Below are positions 59,562 to 64,000 of a DNA stretch of 64,000 nucleotides, piece by piece (the first letter of the stretch is position 1; every line of letters starts with the position of its first letter). The notes beneath the pieces are model-generated. The model was not told the DNA's origin. It saw nothing but the letters and a program-made list of their open reading frames with translations, and did not search any database. The stretch is from positions 28,169,681-28,233,680 of the forward strand of contig NC_088786.1 of NCBI RefSeq assembly GCF_949628265.1, given 5' to 3'. The position numbers were made by a program, and so were the translations under genes. The DNA comes from Cloeon dipterum (taxonomy: Eukaryota; Arthropoda; Insecta; Ephemeroptera; Baetidae).

Positions 59562-62500
59562 GTACGTGTCATTACAAAATTAAAGCTTTCACCACCTCAA
59601 AAAAATTTGCCGTCTTCGTTGATTACTGTTTAATTTTAAATGTTTTTGAACACTTTTGCAATCTTGTAAATAGAGGTTCACGTGACCCGCAATAATTTAA
59701 ACAGTGTGTCGTTGTCGTTAACCTATTAAATACACTATTGAATATTGGTCACTGCGCTATTGAGTACATGATCAACGTTTGCATTGTATTGAAACGCGCG
59801 TTGGATAGATGGGACACTGGCATGCAAGGAGACGCTGCTTTCCACATAATTGCGGATCTCTCTCTTTGGCGCACGTTGGCTATGGGCTGGCCACGCTTTA
59901 TTTGGGCCAAATGAGGCGAAGGAGCTTGAAAGTGGACCACCACCCAGCAGCACCAAATGAATCAATGAATGGGAGTCTTCTCTTTTCGCAAATCGCGCGC
60001 GAGAAGTGTCGCTTCGTTTGGTCCAGCGCGTAATTTTCGCCTTTCATCGGCGAACACGTGGGAATTTCACGCCGCGCCGCTCAAGCAAATTTCACCGAAC
60101 CATCTCGGCTGATTAAGTGCTTTTCAATTTAAAGCTTGGTAACAAATATTAAAAAATGGGAAAAAAGGATCGTTTCAACGAATAACATTATTTTTTCTTG
60201 ATCTCCCGATTCAAATACTTTATGAGTAACCAAGCAAAATCAAAAGATTTGTTAAGGTGATGGAATGCCACAAAGAGGGAAACGAGGTTACCGCCAGCCG
60301 CACTTGCTTAGTTTTTCTCTTTTCCATACGAGTTGATTCAGTGAGGCGGTCAGGGTTCAGTTTCCGCCGCGAACCAGCGCGAGTATATATGTAATAAATA
60401 AATTTAATCGCGCGCAGCCTTCTTTGTTTTCCTCGCACAGCATGAATGTATCCAGTTTCCATTGTCCCGCTGCAGAGGAAAACTAATTAGAATCTGTGGT
60501 GCAAACAGCCGATTCAGGCAATTTGAAAGTTAGCTAGCTCCTTGTGTGGCATCTCATTCCGCTTAATTGAAACATGGCCATGTCTTCAACGAGAATAACT
60601 TCCCGTTGTTTCCCTCACTCCGCGTTACACCAGACGAAACTTAATTTCCAATATTAGCTGCTTATCTACGAATCGGTTAATTACCGAACGGGTGTATTGC
60701 TATATTTCGGTTAACGACCTATGCAGCGTTTGAGGCAAACGCGTGTAAAGTTTCTCTTTTTCGTCTCTCCATTAATGCAGCGTGTCAAGCGTGTGAGTTT
60801 GCAGCATTTATTACAGCGCCTAAAATTTTAATAAAAATTTATCTAATGGGGTGCTAATCGCGTCCACCATCTCGCCAGCCAATGCCGACGAGTTTCTAAT
60901 TTCCTTGATCGAATCTCTCCAACGCTAGGTTCTAAATTAATTTTTAGCAATCCTACGATTCAGATATGTTTATTAGTCTGACAATTTTTCGTGCAATTTA
61001 ACTGTTAGCTAACAAATTTGGGGAAAATACGAGGTGTCATAGCAAAAAACTGTGACGGTTTTAATACCGTCATTGACCCATTTCAAACATCAGCAAAACA
61101 CGAAAATCACAATGGTGTTGATTTTTTTACTCGAATAACGTGTTGAAATCAAATCAACGTGATTCAATCTTACATCATCACAGACTACTTTGATATACCA
61201 ATTAAAAGCCAATTCCTGCTCAAGCAGCCTCGCTTTTTAAAAGTGCATCGAAAGTGCAAAGCCCTGCGATGAAGAAAAGTTAAAATTAAAAGTTTCCGTA
61301 GCTCTGCACATGCGGCGAATAAATCATCGCGGAACAAATAAGCTATTTGCTACGCAAAATTAAAAGAGTATGCACGCGCGAAATTATTCTGCAGAGAGCT
61401 GTTTTAATTGCGTCCGCGCAGCTGTTTTTCCAATCTCCTTTCCACGCTCGTTCTGCCTGCTCGATCATTTAGTCTGTGAATTCGCTTTTACGTTCGCTCA
61501 CCGTGCGGAAAATAAAAATGATATCCGTGCCGCCAGCGAATAATCCAGAGCGGAGAAAATCAGCCAGCGCATCGAGTAATCATTGCCAAAAAGTGAATTT
61601 ATCTCTAAGCTGCTTCCGCGTCGAAAGAAAAATGCACCTCCAGGGCCAATCTTCACTTTTTCACAAAATATTTTGCCACCGGCGCACCGTGCCGATGACA
61701 ATAAAACCGTCTTTCTGATTCAACTGGGATTTGTCCGCGGGCAATTCGCTGCATGAGGTAATCGTTTCACGCGTTCCTGCCTCTCGCGTCCACCTGCGAT
61801 TGGATTTGTATATATGTGCGATCCGACCCGACCCCAAGAGTTGTTGTTCGATGCTGCAGGCGCAAAATGAGAGAAGCGATTGCGTCGTCGCTCTCTTTGC
61901 TTCGCTTGCAAAAAAAAAGATCTCAGCCAATTATGTTATTCAAATTTATCAGATTGAAGTAGAGCTGCCAGGCTCATTCTGTAAGAGTTTCAGTTTAGTG
62001 ATTGTGGTTAAATCTCCATTCTTTAAATTTAGGACGAAACTCGGTTCAGTACTTGCTTTCTTTTGAAATTATGCTGACAATTAACTGGACGTACTGGTCC
62101 AAAAATTCTGAATGGCAATAAAATTGCAACGCTTAATTGAATTTTTCTTTTTTATACCATTTTTAAATCAGTCAGGAAAACATCTAAATAACAGGGTGAA
62201 ATTGTGGTATATCTGGATCAGCTAGAACCAAATAAAAATAATTTAAACATTTTGCTCTTGAAATTTAGATTTAAATTGGAGATTTCTAGAGTATATTCAC
62301 CTGACTTTTCATTCGTACATGAATGCTGTGGCATTAAATCATTCCAAACACCATACACTCGCATCCCGTCTTTGCCTGTATATTGAGATGTATCAATTTT
62401 CGTTCAAATTTGCGTATATTCTTCTCGGTGGTAGTTTTTGGTAGCACCAATCGTCAGAACTAAATTGTAGGGAATAGAGGGAGGTGTCTATTGATTATTT

Positions 62501-64000
62501 TCGACAGATTCAAAATTTGCACTGGTCTTCTAATCCCACACATGATACTTTGAATGCTGCTAAATGGCTCTTTACATTTACACGAGTTCACGTGAGAGAA
62601 AATGAAATGACTTGTGCACTTGACGCAAGCCTGTTAACGACGGCGATGACGTGTATTACGCAACTTTTGTGCCAAGGTTGCTGTACTGCTGTTGGATGTG
62701 AAGCTGCTGCCGCTACACATGCCGGCATAATCACAATTCGATCTGGCGGCGCCGCGACTCCGAAGTACTATCGATGCGCGTCGACTTTTTTCTCACTGAG
62801 CACTGAGCGTTCACCTCACCTGTTGCTGAATCGCGCCAAGCACACCAGCTAAAATCTGCTCACACTATTTCGACACGCAGGTTTCTTTTCGACTTGTGAA
62901 CGCGGCGGGACGTCCCACAACCGTTTGCGCTTTTTCTCGCCGCGTGTGTGTTGTGCAAACGCGCATTGTTGCTCCAAAAGCTATTTATTCGCGAGGCCCT
63001 GACGTCGCTTTGCTACTCTCACAATCAGCAGCATCCGCTTTTTTAAACGCATAATCGGTTGAAAAATTGATCTATGACCCTAGAATGTGGTTGCTATGCA
63101 ACTTGGAGGACATTGATTCAAACCGTGCTCAGCGCGGGTTGCATATCCTTATACACGATAGCGGGAAGAGTGGGAAGACAAGCACAATTTTGGATGTTAA
63201 TTGTTGCACAATTAGGTAAACTAAAAACATTTATAATGTTAATAAAGATGAGCAACAACGGTATTTTCGTGGTGAAATGGCGTACGTACGCATGCAGTCT
63301 TTGTGAAGATTGCACAAGAGATATTTCACCTTTGAGCCTTGAATGGCGTGTGTCGCTGTCGCGCAAGTTTTTGGTCATACTTTCAATTTTAAAACCGTGC
63401 TAACAAGAAAGACAAGTGCAAGCGGCCATGAAAGTGATCTGAACTCTTTCATCACGAACGTTTGTTCTAATAAAAAAGCCATATTATGCGAGATATACAC
63501 ATCTACAATTCCTCAAATGTAAAAACAAGGCAGTTGACATTGGTCTCATCCTTGCATCTAAGTAATTTGTACAAATTTTCAGAGCAAAGTGTGAGAATTT
63601 CCGTGTAAGAAAGGAAAAAAAAGCAGAATGTCTAGAGGGAAATTCACGATTAACCAGATACCGCGGCGTGATTTTCTCAGGCTACTTTGAACCCCGCGCG
63701 TGCTTTTAAACTAGAAATATGCAGTTGTAACAAATTATCTTAGCTTGCTATTTTATCTGCATTTGAAGCTCCCACACAAGAGATTCCGCTTAAAAAATTG
63801 TTTTGGAGAAGAGAATTTGAATTTCGCAAATTGTGCTTGCTAATTTAGCTTTTTTTCAATGCCATAGAAAAACAAAATTAATTTATTGGAATACAGGTAC
63901 TTATCAAAAGGATATTTGAGTTTTCAATTTTCTATATTGTGAAACTTAAAATTGCAATGTGAACAAAATGAATCATATTTCAACTCGGTACGAAAAATTC
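59562..64000. other. Probable long first intron of the secreted-protein gene
   Basis: No plus-strand exon continuing the gene at 59414 is seen. Open frames at 62.5-62.85 and 63.07-63.4 kb lack family similarity and splice context. GC-richer patches at 61.4-61.9 and 62.6-63.0 kb could be regulatory elements inside the intron. Confidence 0.45.

Noticed and set aside
62484-63403. Plus-strand ORFs of 122 and 109 codons
   Set aside because: Considered as later exons of the secreted-protein gene, but the sequence does not resemble that family and lacks suitable splice sites.

Overview
This window is animal nuclear DNA, most likely from an insect. Genes are split by short GT-AG introns, many of 50-100 bp, and lie in an AT-rich background. 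Recognisable families include a TRPA ankyrin channel of the insect pyrexia type, insect/nematode NRF-6-type acyltransferases, mitochondrial ribosomal protein S9, phosphoglycerate kinase and mitochondrial acetoacetyl-CoA thiolase. The species cannot be told from the sequence alone. I rebuilt the exons by hand from reading frame, splice consensus and family conservation. For the complete genes the reading phase closes across every junction.

Layout. 1-13.7 kb is almost gene-free; I see one plausible first coding exon on the minus strand (9230-9395) and a TATA-type promoter near 255. 13.7-17.5 kb holds two minus-strand paralogues that share a C2HC + C2H2 zinc module at the C-terminus; one carries three 66-residue tandem repeats. 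I cannot assign either to a named family. 18.2-20.5 kb is mRpS9 (plus, ten exons). It converges on a TRPA channel gene (minus, 21.1-24.2 kb) whose first exon was not found. 24.3-38.7 kb is a gene-poor stretch with one isolated ORF.

38.8-48.5 kb holds two 13-exon NRF-6-like membrane acyltransferase genes in tail-to-tail orientation. The first carries two antisense tRNA genes (Arg-TCG and Gly-TCC) and a GA/CT fold-back element in its introns. 48.9-52.3 kb is mitochondrial acetyl-CoA acetyltransferase (minus), and 52.8-56.1 kb is phosphoglycerate kinase (plus). These two are head to head, with about 460 bp between start codons. A hAT-like MITE sits in a thiolase intron and a related fragment in a PGK intron. 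PGK also appears to use a GC-AG intron. 59.4 kb starts a secreted protein whose mature form would begin with histidine and which resembles BIM1/X325-like copper proteins; its remaining exons lie beyond what I can identify here.

The genes do not form an operon-like pathway. Links between neighbours are limited to paralogy (zinc-module pair, acyltransferase pair) and a shared promoter region (thiolase/PGK). The least explained items are the zinc-module pair with its repeat array, the N-terminal-histidine secreted protein, and the isolated ORF near 26.8 kb.
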